The notes under the pieces: model-generated
The model's database searches: none
Seen by the model: only the letters and a program-made list of their open reading frames with translations
What the model was told of the DNA's origin: nothing
Translations under genes and position numbers: made by a program
Shown: positions 8,163-15,155 of the stretch, piece after piece
Layout of the letters: every line of letters starts with the position of its first letter
Position numbering within the stretch: the stretch's first letter is position 1
From: Candidatus Nomurabacteria bacterium
Lineage (GTDB): Bacteria; Patescibacteriota; Minisyncoccia; Phycocordibacterales; PALSA-1337
Assembly: GCA_943354625.1 (NCBI GenBank)
Contig: CALRCS010000005.1
Location: forward strand, 1-19,598
Length of the DNA: 19,598 bases
Reading direction: 5' to 3'

Positions 8163-9277
8163 TATCGATACTTGATACAACATATCGTGAAGGCAAGCAA
8201 TCATATTTAGGCAATATATTGCCTGATTCTTTGGTTAGTTATGCAAGGTTGCTTGAGAAATTAAACATTAAATACATGGAGGTTGGTTATCCTTTTACTT
8301 CAGATGTTTATCTCCGAGAATTCAGAAAACTATTGAAGGAAAAAAAGGATATAAAAGTCTGTGTTCATAGCGCTCTCAATATAATTAACTTTAAAAAACT
8401 AATTGATGAGGGTGTTGTGTCTATAGACGCAAGTATAAAATTTAATGAATTAACTGAAGATACTGTTAATAATAAAATTTCTGAAATAAGACAAATTTCC
8501 AGTCAAACTTCTTTGTTATCTGAGACTCTAGTATTAAGAATTGGTATTGAAGGTGCTTTTAAACTTCCAGAAAATTTATTGTTATCTTTTTGTAATGGTA
8601 TTGTTGGTATAAAGAATATTACTCGAATAAGTCTTTCTGATACAGACGGTTTAGCTACTCCAGAAATGATTAATAAGACACTAAAAAATATTGATAATTT
8701 ATTACCTAAAAATATAGCTTTGGGACTCCATCTACATAATGACTGTAATCTTGCAAATGCTAATTTATATGAGGCGTATTCTTTGTTTAGAGATGATTTA
8801 AGGGAACTTGTTATAGATGCTACTATGGGAGGAATAGGGGAGAGAAACGGTATTACTTCGATTGGTGATATATTTTCATTGTTGTATTTTAACAATATGG
8901 ATTTATTGAATAAAAGTTATTTTGCAAAATACTATGCCGAAATATATGAGTATGTTTTTAAGGAACAGACATTTAACCGAGACCCTCTAAACCCAACATC
9001 TTTTTCGCATTCATCTGGTTTACATATTTCAAAATTTATTGAAACTGGTGCTTATCAGAGTATTGATCCAAAAATGTTTGGATATAAAACAAAACTTATC
9101 TTTAATGATTTTACAAGTGGTGATGCCATTCGTGCTTTGCTAAAAAATAGATTAAATATTGATATTAATAAGGAAACTGCATCAAGTTTTGCATCAGTGG
9201 TTAGAAATCTTTCAGCCGAAGAAAAGTTGAATTTTAATGAGAATCAAGTTCTACAGATCCTTAAAGATTATTTGTAA
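8159..9277 (+). CDS. homocitrate/2-isopropylmalate synthase-family (DRE-TIM metallolyase) enzyme
   Basis: The 372-residue protein starts with a TIM-barrel motif LDTTYREGKQS (5-15; Arg10-Glu11 are the DRE-type catalytic pair). SDTDGLATPEM follows, and then GLHLHND (189-195) with the two metal-binding histidines. MGGIGERNG contributes the active-site loop. After the barrel, FSHSSGLHISKF and SGDAI match the subdomain of homocitrate and isopropylmalate synthases that contacts the acyl-CoA. The C-terminal LeuA leucine-binding domain is absent, as in NifV or simple homocitrate synthases. The reaction is likely an aldol condensation of an acyl-CoA with a 2-oxoacid. No other lysine or leucine biosynthesis gene is present here. 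The start at 8159 forms an ATGA overlap; ATG 8147 is an alternative. Confidence 0.85.
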   Translation: MISILDTTYREGKQSYLGNILPDSLVSYARLLEKLNIKYMEVGYPFTSDVYLREFRKLLKEKKDIKVCVHSALNIINFKKLIDEGVVSIDASIKFNELTEDTVNNKISEIRQISSQTSLLSETLVLRIGIEGAFKLPENLLLSFCNGIVGIKNITRISLSDTDGLATPEMINKTLKNIDNLLPKNIALGLHLHNDCNLANANLYEAYSLFRDDLRELVIDATMGGIGERNGITSIGDIFSLLYFNNMDLLNKSYFAKYYAEIYEYVFKEQTFNRDPLNPTSFSHSSGLHISKFIETGAYQSIDPKMFGYKTKLIFNDFTSGDAIRALLKNRLNIDINKETASSFASVVRNLSAEEKLNFNENQVLQILKDYL

Positions 9278-9350
9278 TATTGTTGTTTTTTGCTTTGAAA
9301 TTGACTGCATCTTGTTTAAAAGATAACATTAAATGTAACCATTCATTTTG

Positions 9351-9379
9351 TTGACATATGCTGACACATATTGTATGCT
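9351..9379 (+). promoter_or_regulatory. promoter of the ABC-F gene
   Basis: TTGACA (9351-9356), a 17-nt spacer and TATGCT (9374-9379). Transcription would start near 9386, leaving a leader of about 40 nt before ATG 9426. No attenuator hairpin or leader peptide is visible in it. Confidence 0.7.
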
Positions 9380-9425
9380 CGTGATAGATTTTGATGGTTG
9401 AACCTCGAAATGAAAGTAAACAATT

Positions 9426-10904
9426 ATGATGAATATAACTGCAAAAGGAATTAGAAAAAACTTTCAAACCATTCCAGTCCTGGAAGGGGTTGATGTGGTT
9501 TTGAATGAAGGGGACAGGGTAGTTTTGGTCGGTGAAAATGGCTCTGGTAAGAGTACATTGCTAAAGATTATGGGCGGTGTTTTGGAATCTGATGCAGGTA
9601 TTGTTACAGTTGAGCAATATCAGCAGGTGGTTTATGTTGCGCAGGATTTTTCCGGCGACTTGGAGCTAACTGGGTATGATTTTATTGGTTCAGACAAAAT
9701 CCTTCGAAGAGCATTAAGAATGCTTGCCGAATTGGGTTTTTCAGAAGATCTGCTGAGCCTTGAGACCAAATTACTCAGTGGTGGCCAGAAGAAGATTTTG
9801 GAAATAGTTCGTGGGTTCTCTTCTGGGGCTCGGTTTTTATTTCTCGATGAGCCAGAAAATCATCTCGACTATTTTGGTCGAGAGTGGCTTATTGGTGCGA
9901 TCGAAGAATATCGCGGTGGTGTATTGATTGTGTCACATGATCAATATCTCATTGATTCAGTTGCAAACAAGATTATCGAACTTGAAGATGGGAAGTTGAC
10001 GTCATATCCCGGCGACTATCAGTTCTATCTTGACCAACGGATGAGACAGTTAGAAGGGAAATATCATCAATGGAAAGAGAATCAGAAAGAGATTGAGCGT
10101 CACAAGGAGATGGTTGTCGAACTCCGACAGAGAGTAAAGAAGATTCGCAAACTTGCCGGAACATACCAGAACAAGGTTAGGATTCTTAATAAGCTCATGA
10201 AAGAACAGATTGAGAAGCCGAAACTTGAACGTCAAGCTATGAACATAAGAGTCGGTAATGTTGAAAGAAAGAGTGGTAAAAGGATTCTATGGGTCCGCGA
10301 TCTATCTCTTGATTTTGATGGCCATTTGATATTCAGAAATGTTGACCTACAGCTTGATTTTGGAGAAAAAGTTTGTTTGTTTGGGCGTAACGGTTCAGGC
10401 AAAACGTCACTTTTCAAACTGGTACAGCGTGAGATAGTTCCAACAAAAGGGGAAGTAAAATTAGGGGTCAATCTTTCGTTGGGATACTTTGCACAAAATC
10501 ATGTCGAAGACTTGGACGTGTCTAAGACTCCACTCGAAGAGCTCCAAGCTCTTACTCGTGAATCAGACTTCAGTACTCGTTCGCGATTGGGCAGGTTCTT
10601 AATTACTGGAACCAACGCTACGAAGAAAATTCAATCATTGAGTGGCGGGCAGAAGACAAGGCTACGTTTTGCAAAATTGTTTTCTCGCCAGACAGACTTC
10701 TTAATGCTTGATGAACCAACCAATCACCTTGATCGGCTTTCATGGCAGGTCTTGGCTCAGGCAATCAAAGATTTCCAAGGAACAGTGTTGTTAATTTCTC
10801 ATGATCGAAATTTTATCGACGAGACAATGACAAAATTGTGGGTAGTTGATAACATGTCAATTCGAGAATACTCTGGAAATCTTTCACAATTCATCGACCA
10901 GTAG
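9426..10904 (+). CDS. ABC-F family ATPase (ribosome-associated)
   Basis: The 492-residue soluble protein has two ABC domains and no membrane segments. The first has Walker A GENGSGKST (about 36-44), signature LSGGQ (118-122) and Walker B FLFLDEPENHLD (about 138-149). The second has GRNGSGKTS (about 320-328), LSGGQKTRLRFAK (about 404) and FLMLDEPTNHLD (about 425). The charged helical linker between them (about residues 205-275) is the P-site tRNA-interaction motif of ABC-F proteins. Such proteins act on the ribosome, either as translation factors (EttA/Uup type) or by dislodging antibiotics. The subtype cannot be decided by eye. The gene stands alone with its own promoter and a strong terminator. 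ATG 9426 and 9429 are adjacent alternative starts. Confidence 0.92.
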   Translation: MMNITAKGIRKNFQTIPVLEGVDVVLNEGDRVVLVGENGSGKSTLLKIMGGVLESDAGIVTVEQYQQVVYVAQDFSGDLELTGYDFIGSDKILRRALRMLAELGFSEDLLSLETKLLSGGQKKILEIVRGFSSGARFLFLDEPENHLDYFGREWLIGAIEEYRGGVLIVSHDQYLIDSVANKIIELEDGKLTSYPGDYQFYLDQRMRQLEGKYHQWKENQKEIERHKEMVVELRQRVKKIRKLAGTYQNKVRILNKLMKEQIEKPKLERQAMNIRVGNVERKSGKRILWVRDLSLDFDGHLIFRNVDLQLDFGEKVCLFGRNGSGKTSLFKLVQREIVPTKGEVKLGVNLSLGYFAQNHVEDLDVSKTPLEELQALTRESDFSTRSRLGRFLITGTNATKKIQSLSGGQKTRLRFAKLFSRQTDFLMLDEPTNHLDRLSWQVLAQAIKDFQGTVLLISHDRNFIDETMTKLWVVDNMSIREYSGNLSQFIDQ

Positions 10905-10924
10905 TCATTATTGTTAATACGCAG

Positions 10925-10954
10925 CGGCCATGTTAAAAGCATGGCTGTTTTTTT
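10925..10954 (+). terminator. rho-independent terminator after the ABC-F gene
   Basis: An 8-bp stem (10925-10932 with 10940-10947, one G-T pair) with a 7-nt loop is followed by seven T (10948-10954). It lies 21 nt after the stop codon. Confidence 0.85.
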
Positions 10955-11138
10955 AATAAACTCTGATCCTTTGCTAGTTAACAAAAAATCACCTTGCAAA
11001 TCAAGACGATTTAAGTGGTTCCAATAACTGGATGCATTTTGAATTGTGGAATTTAATAGTGTTAAGAGTGAATTAAGTTATTTAAAGTTAGCAAATATTA
11101 TTAACAATTAAGGATATGTATCTGACTTTATGTAATTG

Positions 11139-11735
11139 TTACTCTTTCTTTAACATCTTATAAATACGTTTAGCAGATATAAGTTTATTTTCTTCGTCTA
11201 AAGCAATCATTTGACCCTGTACATAATTCACCAAGGCTTCGTCGTTATTGCCAACCGCTTCTTCTAGTGTTCCTAGTGTATAAGCGACTATGCTTTGTCC
11301 TTCTTTTTCCACTTTTCCTTGTGCTATTTTTAATATTCCGAGAGCCAGTTCATGATCACCCATTTTTTGGGCACTAATTGATGCCATACACCAAGGTGCA
11401 GCTTTATAGGGCATAAGGGCAATTTCTTCAGTGAAAGCCTTATAAGCCTCTTTGTATTTTTCTAGTTCTATATAATCTTCACCAATATAGCTCCAGACAA
11501 ATGGAAAGAGAGGTTCAATCTCTGTAATTCTTTTGTAGTGTGAAATTGCGGTCTCAAAATCTTTTTCTGACTCAGCTATTTTACCAAGATAGATAAATGC
11601 AAAAGCATTATTGGGATTAGAAGCTAAGATACCAGCGCATTTTTCTTTGCAGATGTTATATTCTTTGTTTTTGAAATTCTCGATGATGTCATCGGGCAAA
11701 TCTCCCAAAGCTTTAAATGTTCTAGTATTGCTCAT
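11139..11735 (-). CDS. tetratricopeptide repeat protein
   Basis: The 198-residue cytoplasmic protein consists mostly of TPR units. Recognisable repeats include NAFAFIYLGKIAESEKDFET, FPFVWSYIGEDYIELEKYKE and APWCMASISAQKMGDHELAL, with the W/L-G-Y-A-F-P spacing of the motif. There is no signal peptide, membrane segment or catalytic domain. TPRs form a superhelical protein-binding surface; the partner is unknown. It is divergent from the AbiE operon with about 190 nt between them and shares no visible function with it. The ATG follows a TAAAAT box by 7 nt, so its mRNA may be leaderless. The 234-nt stretch between the ABC-F stop and this gene's stop holds only the ABC-F terminator and AT-rich sequence. 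Confidence 0.88.
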   Translation of the reverse strand: MSNTRTFKALGDLPDDIIENFKNKEYNICKEKCAGILASNPNNAFAFIYLGKIAESEKDFETAISHYKRITEIEPLFPFVWSYIGEDYIELEKYKEAYKAFTEEIALMPYKAAPWCMASISAQKMGDHELALGILKIAQGKVEKEGQSIVAYTLGTLEEAVGNNDEALVNYVQGQMIALDEENKLISAKRIYKMLKKE

Positions 11736-11742
11736 GTATTGA

Positions 11743-11748
11743 ATTTTA
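11743..11748 (-). promoter_or_regulatory. -10 box of the TPR gene
   Basis: Minus-strand TAAAAT lies 7 nt before the ATG at 11735, so transcription would start at or next to the start codon. No convincing -35 hexamer is visible. Confidence 0.45.
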
Positions 11749-11786
11749 CTCGAGAATGAGGACTAAAGATAGGATACCTAAAAACT

Positions 11787-11845
11787 AGTGAATAGAGGCT
11801 AAAAACATGGTCCCATTCACTGGTTTTCACCTAAATTCAGTGAAT
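11787..11845. repeat. three copies of AGTGAAT in alternating orientation, candidate AbiEi operator
   Basis: AGTGAAT occurs at 11787-11793 and 11839-11845, and inverted (ATTCACT) at 11815-11821. The last copy is the right half of a perfect 11-bp palindrome, ATTCAGTGAAT (11835-11845). The cluster lies upstream of the abiE promoter. AbiEi proteins are known to bind inverted repeats at their own promoter; the link to these repeats is inference. Confidence 0.45.
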
Positions 11846-11854
11846 TTGACACTA

Positions 11855-11883
11855 TTGTTGATTTTCCTAAAATGTGCTAACAT
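11855..11883 (+). promoter_or_regulatory. candidate promoter of the AbiE operon
   Basis: TTGTTG (11855-11860), a 17-nt spacer and TAACAT (11878-11883), preceded by TGC as an extended -10. A TTGACA at 11846-11851 is a stronger -35 but lacks a good -10 at the right distance. The leader would be about 35 nt. Confidence 0.45.
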
Positions 11884-11924
11884 TGTGACTACAGGTCTCC
11901 TTTAAGGCGACTTGCAGTATCATA

Positions 11925-12542
11925 ATGGATAATAAACCAACAAAAGGTGAATATTTAGAGGTCTTATTGAGATCTCCCAAAACAATCTTCTCATCAAAAG
12001 ATGTCTCTTTGTTATGGGGAGAAGAAAGTGATGAGGTTATAAAGAAAAGGTTAAATAAATATGTTAAGGCTGGAAAGTTGATTCGTGTTCGTCGTGGTAT
12101 ATACGCAAAAGACAAAAACTACGACAGATTTGAATTGGCAACCAGAATCAATACTCCATCCTACATCAGCCTTGAAACTGTTTTAACTAGAAGAGGTGTC
12201 AATTTTCAATACTACGGAAATATATTTGTCGCATCATACATCAATCGTGAGATAGATATCGAGGGGCAAAAAATAACTTTTGTTCGCATGAAAGATTATG
12301 TATTAAGTAATACGACAGGAATAGAACATAAAGATGGGATAGCTACCGCAACGAGCGAGCGCGCATTCTTGGACCGTGTGTATGTAAGCAAGGATTATCA
12401 CTTCGATAATTTGGCAAATTTGAATTGGGATAAGGTATTTGAGATTTTACCTATCTATCACAATAAGAGATTAGAGAAGAAGATCAAAGAATACTTTAAA
12501 AACTATCAAGATAATCAGGTCAAAAATAATAATTTGAAATAA
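11925..12542 (+). CDS. AbiEi-type antitoxin / transcriptional regulator
   Basis: The 205-residue protein has an N-terminal winged helix-turn-helix. SKDVSLLWGEESDEVIKKRL is followed by VKAGKLIRVRRGIYAKD, the hallmark wing of AbiEi-type regulators. A C-terminal domain contains ISLETVLTRRG and ATSERAFLDRVY, also characteristic of this family. In type IV toxin-antitoxin systems AbiEi represses its own operon and antagonises the AbiEii nucleotidyltransferase. Here it is directly followed by such a gene with a 1-nt gap, and repeated AGTGAAT elements lie upstream, which would fit autoregulation. The length matches known AbiEi proteins of the shorter class. Phage-defence activity is known for some members, but not shown here. 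Confidence 0.87.
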   Translation: MDNKPTKGEYLEVLLRSPKTIFSSKDVSLLWGEESDEVIKKRLNKYVKAGKLIRVRRGIYAKDKNYDRFELATRINTPSYISLETVLTRRGVNFQYYGNIFVASYINREIDIEGQKITFVRMKDYVLSNTTGIEHKDGIATATSERAFLDRVYVSKDYHFDNLANLNWDKVFEILPIYHNKRLEKKIKEYFKNYQDNQVKNNNLK

Positions 12543-12543
12543 T

Positions 12544-13239
12544 ATGACATTAGATTACTCAAAACATAAAAATATTTTGTTGCAGATCTTGAAGGATATC
12601 TATTCTGATACTTCTATTGCACCTTACTTGGGATTTAAGGGTGGTACTGCTACCATGATGTTTTATAATTTACCGAGAAATTCTGTAGATTTAGATTTGG
12701 ACTTATTAGATGAGACAAGAGAAAAGGAAGTCTTTGAGAAAATAAATAAGATCGTAAGTAATTACGGCAAAATCACTGATTCATACATGCAGAGATTCAA
12801 CTTAAAGAATGTTATCTCATACGATGCAAATGCCCAAAAAATTAAAGTTGAAGTGAATCGTCGTCAATTTGGTTCAAAGTATGAAATGAAAACTTTGCTT
12901 GGTATTTCCATGCTTGTAATGGTCCAGGAAGATATGTTTGCACATAAGTTGATGGCAATGCTTGAGCGAATTGGTAAAACAAGTCGAGATATTTTTGACG
13001 TTCAGTACTTCGCTAAACATAACTGGCCTATCAATCGCAAGATTGTGGAAGAAAGATCGGGAGTTTCTTATAAGCAAGCATTGGAAAAATGTATTGCTGT
13101 GTTAGAATCTATGGATAATAAGCATATTTTGGATGGACTTGGTGAATTGTTATCTGACCCTCAGAAGGATTCAGCTCGTGCAAAGCTGAAGAGTGATGCC
13201 ATTTTTCAATTGAAGTTAATGCACAGTAACGAAAAATAA
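12544..13239 (+). CDS. AbiEii-type nucleotidyltransferase toxin
   Basis: The 231-residue protein belongs to the AbiEii/MenT-like nucleotidyltransferases. The sequence FKGGTATMMFYNLPRNSVDL, followed by DLDLL, contains the GG and DxD catalytic motif of the polymerase-beta-type fold. QEDMFAHKLMAMLERIGKTS, followed by RDIFDVQYF, is the conserved lysine-arginine and RD-D helix pair. Relatives transfer nucleotides to tRNA acceptor ends and stop translation. It is shorter than classical AbiEii (about 300 residues) but keeps all core motifs. The ATG lies 1 nt after the antitoxin stop and no Shine-Dalgarno sequence is present, so the two are probably co-translated. The gene downstream follows after 4 nt. 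Confidence 0.87.
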   Translation: MTLDYSKHKNILLQILKDIYSDTSIAPYLGFKGGTATMMFYNLPRNSVDLDLDLLDETREKEVFEKINKIVSNYGKITDSYMQRFNLKNVISYDANAQKIKVEVNRRQFGSKYEMKTLLGISMLVMVQEDMFAHKLMAMLERIGKTSRDIFDVQYFAKHNWPINRKIVEERSGVSYKQALEKCIAVLESMDNKHILDGLGELLSDPQKDSARAKLKSDAIFQLKLMHSNEK

Positions 13240-13243
13240 ATTT

Positions 13244-13696
13244 ATGAAAATAAATATATCAAAAAAGCAGTATGAAACTCTTATAAAATCGATCGAAGTT
13301 AGCTCATTCATTTATGGACCTATGTCGGACATGGTTGATAATAAGTATAAGAAAGATTCTGATGAAATCGAGGAATTACTAAACTATTTTTTGCAGTATA
13401 CAAATGATTTCGATTTTGATAAAAATTTATGCAAAGAGGGTGATTTACACCTAGATGAAGATTATGACGACAAAATTCTTGAGGAATTAGAACTGTATGA
13501 TGAACAACAGATGTTTGAGAACCTTGCTTATGAGCTAGGAAAGAGAGACTTTAATAATACATATTCAAAAGGGGAAATAGACAAAATAAAAGAAGAACAT
13601 GGAGATTATCTTGGTGTACCGATGTATGAATTTGAAAAAAAGTATTGTGATGAAATCAACAAAAATGGCTATAAAAGGTTTTATATAAAAGAATAA
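13244..13696 (+). CDS. acidic protein of unknown function, third gene of the AbiE operon
   Basis: I do not recognise this 150-residue protein. It is rich in Asp and Glu, with clusters such as DDKILEELELYDEQQMFENL, and is likely mostly helical and soluble. It has no signal peptide, membrane segment, cysteine motif or known catalytic signature. The N-terminus (MKINISKKQYETLIKSIEV) looks like a regular strand-helix start. The ATG lies 4 nt after the AbiEii stop in the same orientation, so it is almost certainly co-transcribed. AbiE systems normally have two genes. A third acidic protein could be an accessory factor or an unrelated passenger; nothing in the sequence decides this. Confidence 0.7.
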   Translation: MKINISKKQYETLIKSIEVSSFIYGPMSDMVDNKYKKDSDEIEELLNYFLQYTNDFDFDKNLCKEGDLHLDEDYDDKILEELELYDEQQMFENLAYELGKRDFNNTYSKGEIDKIKEEHGDYLGVPMYEFEKKYCDEINKNGYKRFYIKE

Positions 13697-13714
13697 TTTA
13701 ATAAATATATAATA

Positions 13715-13741
13715 CGAAACCCCACAAATTGTGAGGTTTCG
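13715..13741 (-). terminator. terminator-like hairpin in repeat copy A
   Basis: Arms 13715-13725 and 13731-13741 pair over 11 bp with a 5-nt loop. The single non-Watson-Crick position is G-U on the minus strand but A-C on the plus strand, so the RNA reads on the minus strand. A T-rich stretch follows downstream on that strand. It may now end the minus-strand gene pair at 13890-14504. Confidence 0.55.
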
Positions 13742-13753
13742 TCAATAGGGCTC
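13717..13753. repeat. 37-bp direct repeat, copy A (candidate att site)
   Basis: This copy differs from copy B at 18130-18166 at one base (CAATA here, CACTA there). It contains the tRNA-Asn terminator and the last three bases of the mature tRNA sequence (GAG, minus strand), but no tRNA gene is attached. That is the layout left when an element inserts at the 3' end of a tRNA gene. Confidence 0.6.
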
Positions 13754-13889
13754 GACGTTGTGCGCTGGTAATAACCTTCTGGAAGACCAATAAAGAGCAC
13801 ATTTATATCCCGAATTATAGGGATGGATTGTTTAGGATTACACAGCCGACAGAGGCGGAGATGGCGGAATTTATTGCTTAGCAAATGAC

Positions 13890-14192
13890 TTATTTCGTAG
13901 GTGGTCCCCACTGCCAGCGTGGCTTTTCTCCTTTCTTGTAACAGATACAAATAAGAAGGATGGTTAATACAATGATGGGTAATGCGAATGTTAGGAAATT
14001 ACTTCCTGAATCAGGATTGCCTGGGATATCGTGTTCTCTGGTAAGCATGAGGGTCACGATGAGTGCGACATAAGCAAGAATAACAAGCCAACCTTGCCAT
14101 TTTACTGGTGTCCAACCCCAACCATAGAGCTTTGCTTTGAACCAACGGTCCTCGGGATTATCTTTTATGTAGTTAATATATTCTTTTATCAT
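13890..14192 (-). CDS. small membrane protein of unknown function
   Basis: The 100-residue protein has two predicted transmembrane segments: about residues 32-51 (WQGWLVILAYVALIVTLML) and about 67-86 (FLTFALPIIVLTILLICICY). A tryptophan-rich N-terminal part precedes them and a short basic tail (KKGEKPRWQWGPPTK) follows. There is no signal peptidase site or known domain. Its ATG lies 6 nt after the stop of the upstream minus-strand gene, so the two are probably one operon. The function is unknown. Downstream, the hairpin at 13715-13741 could end the transcript. Confidence 0.68.
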   Translation of the reverse strand: MIKEYINYIKDNPEDRWFKAKLYGWGWTPVKWQGWLVILAYVALIVTLMLTREHDIPGNPDSGSNFLTFALPIIVLTILLICICYKKGEKPRWQWGPPTK

Positions 14193-14198
14193 CTGTTT

Positions 14199-14504
14199 TT
14201 ATTTCTTCCTGTTATTATACTCAAGCAACTTTTCAGCTGGTGAAAGTCCACCAATAATTTTGTGAGGAAAATAATTCCAAGCATCGTTTAGAACATCAAG
14301 GATGTTCTGGAGTTCGATACCACCTTGACCATTATCAAACATAGCCACAGCATCAGTTAAAGCATCCTGACCATCTTCGTTGTAGATGACATCTTTTACA
14401 TGGTCCAAAGTAAAATGGCTTTTTGTTTCAGCTAGAAGTTCTATAAGTTCCTGCTCAATCTCTTTTTTCTTGGCGTCTATTTGTTTTTGAGATTCGATTT
14501 CCAT
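14199..14504 (-). CDS. small soluble protein of unknown function
   Basis: The 101-residue protein starts with a charged helix that may form a coiled coil (about residues 5-30, KKKEIEQELIELLAETK). A more compact region rich in Asp and Asn follows, and then a C-terminal WNYFPHKIIGGLSPAEKLLE. I do not recognise a family. The ATG is 7 nt from a TGGTAAAAT extended -10, suggesting that it is the leaderless first gene of a two-gene unit with the membrane protein. No catalytic motif or cysteine is visible. Confidence 0.65.
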   Translation of the reverse strand: MEIESQKQIDAKKKEIEQELIELLAETKSHFTLDHVKDVIYNEDGQDALTDAVAMFDNGQGGIELQNILDVLNDAWNYFPHKIIGGLSPAEKLLEYNNRKK

Positions 14505-14511
14505 ATGCAGT

Positions 14512-14520
14512 ATTTTACCA
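14512..14520 (-). promoter_or_regulatory. extended -10 promoter of the 14504-13890 gene pair
   Basis: The minus strand reads TGGTAAAAT (TGn plus TAAAAT), followed by 7 nt and then the ATG at 14504. There is no -35 match, which extended -10 promoters tolerate. The transcript would be leaderless. Confidence 0.5.
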
Positions 14521-14559
14521 GATTATTCCTAAAAAGCGGAAGTGTTGGAGATAAATCAA

Positions 14560-15069
14560 TTATTTCTTTGGTCTATCACCATTAAGCAACCTCTCAAAAG
14601 CCTCAAGGTTACCCATAGCATCATGCACTGGATGATGATCGTGTTTTGTTATACGCAATCTTTTCCAAGAAGATGCATCTTTGAAGTCTCCGATTAAGCC
14701 AGCGTAAAAATCACCAATCCTACGAGCGGAATATTCAAAAGGATTATTTCCAATGGTCCGATGAAAGCTGTCATTTATCCATTGCCAATCAAAAGCAGGA
14801 TTGTCGCTGACAAACCTTGGTTTGTCTTCACCACAAATCTCCTTTAACCATGCATTGAATTTTTCAAACACTTCTTTTTCATCAAAGACTACACCGGTCC
14901 TAATTTTAAATTCAGGATTTTCTGGATTAGGTTTTCTTTCAATCAAGACCCCATGAAAGGTAGACCTCGATGGGTATGCGACTGCACCAAATTCAGTAAG
15001 CTTGCCCATACTTGGACACTTACCGTTTGCCTCACAGTCCACAAAGATTAAATTCTTTAAATCGTTCAT
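14560..15069 (-). CDS. DEDDh-type 3'-5' exonuclease (RNase H-like fold)
   Basis: The 169-residue protein has all four exonuclease motifs. FVDCEANG provides Asp11 and Glu13, DNPAFDWQWI provides Asp94, and HHPVHDA provides His145 and Asp150 in the HxxxxD arrangement of the DEDDh group. The family degrades single-stranded DNA or RNA from the 3' end with two metal ions; DnaQ, RNase T and oligoribonuclease are relatives. The substrate is not clear. There is no DNA polymerase domain, so it is a stand-alone nuclease. The ATG is 6 nt after a TAAAAT box. The adjacent ATPase/RloB-like module makes a defence-related role possible but unproven. Confidence 0.88.
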   Translation of the reverse strand: MNDLKNLIFVDCEANGKCPSMGKLTEFGAVAYPSRSTFHGVLIERKPNPENPEFKIRTGVVFDEKEVFEKFNAWLKEICGEDKPRFVSDNPAFDWQWINDSFHRTIGNNPFEYSARRIGDFYAGLIGDFKDASSWKRLRITKHDHHPVHDAMGNLEAFERLLNGDRPKK

Positions 15070-15075
15070 AGGTAC

Positions 15076-15081
15076 ATTTTA
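15076..15081 (-). promoter_or_regulatory. -10 box of the exonuclease gene
   Basis: Minus-strand TAAAAT is followed by 6 nt and the ATG at 15069, so the predicted transcription start coincides with the start codon. No clear -35 is present. Confidence 0.45.
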
Positions 15082-15120
15082 ACTCGTATGGAGAAATATA
15101 AAAAGATTGATGAAATGATG

Positions 15121-15149
15121 TTGACTTCCTACAACCTTCGATCAATGAT
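15121..15149 (+). promoter_or_regulatory. promoter of the small zinc-ribbon gene
   Basis: TTGACT (15121-15126), a 17-nt spacer and AATGAT (15144-15149) place the transcription start near 15156, which is the ATG itself. Confidence 0.5.
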
Positions 15150-15155
15150 CTGGTT

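Noticed and set aside
13681..13950. 89-codon minus-strand frame across repeat copy A
   Set aside because: It lies over the repeat and terminator hairpin, overlaps the membrane protein gene in another frame and has no recognisable protein features.
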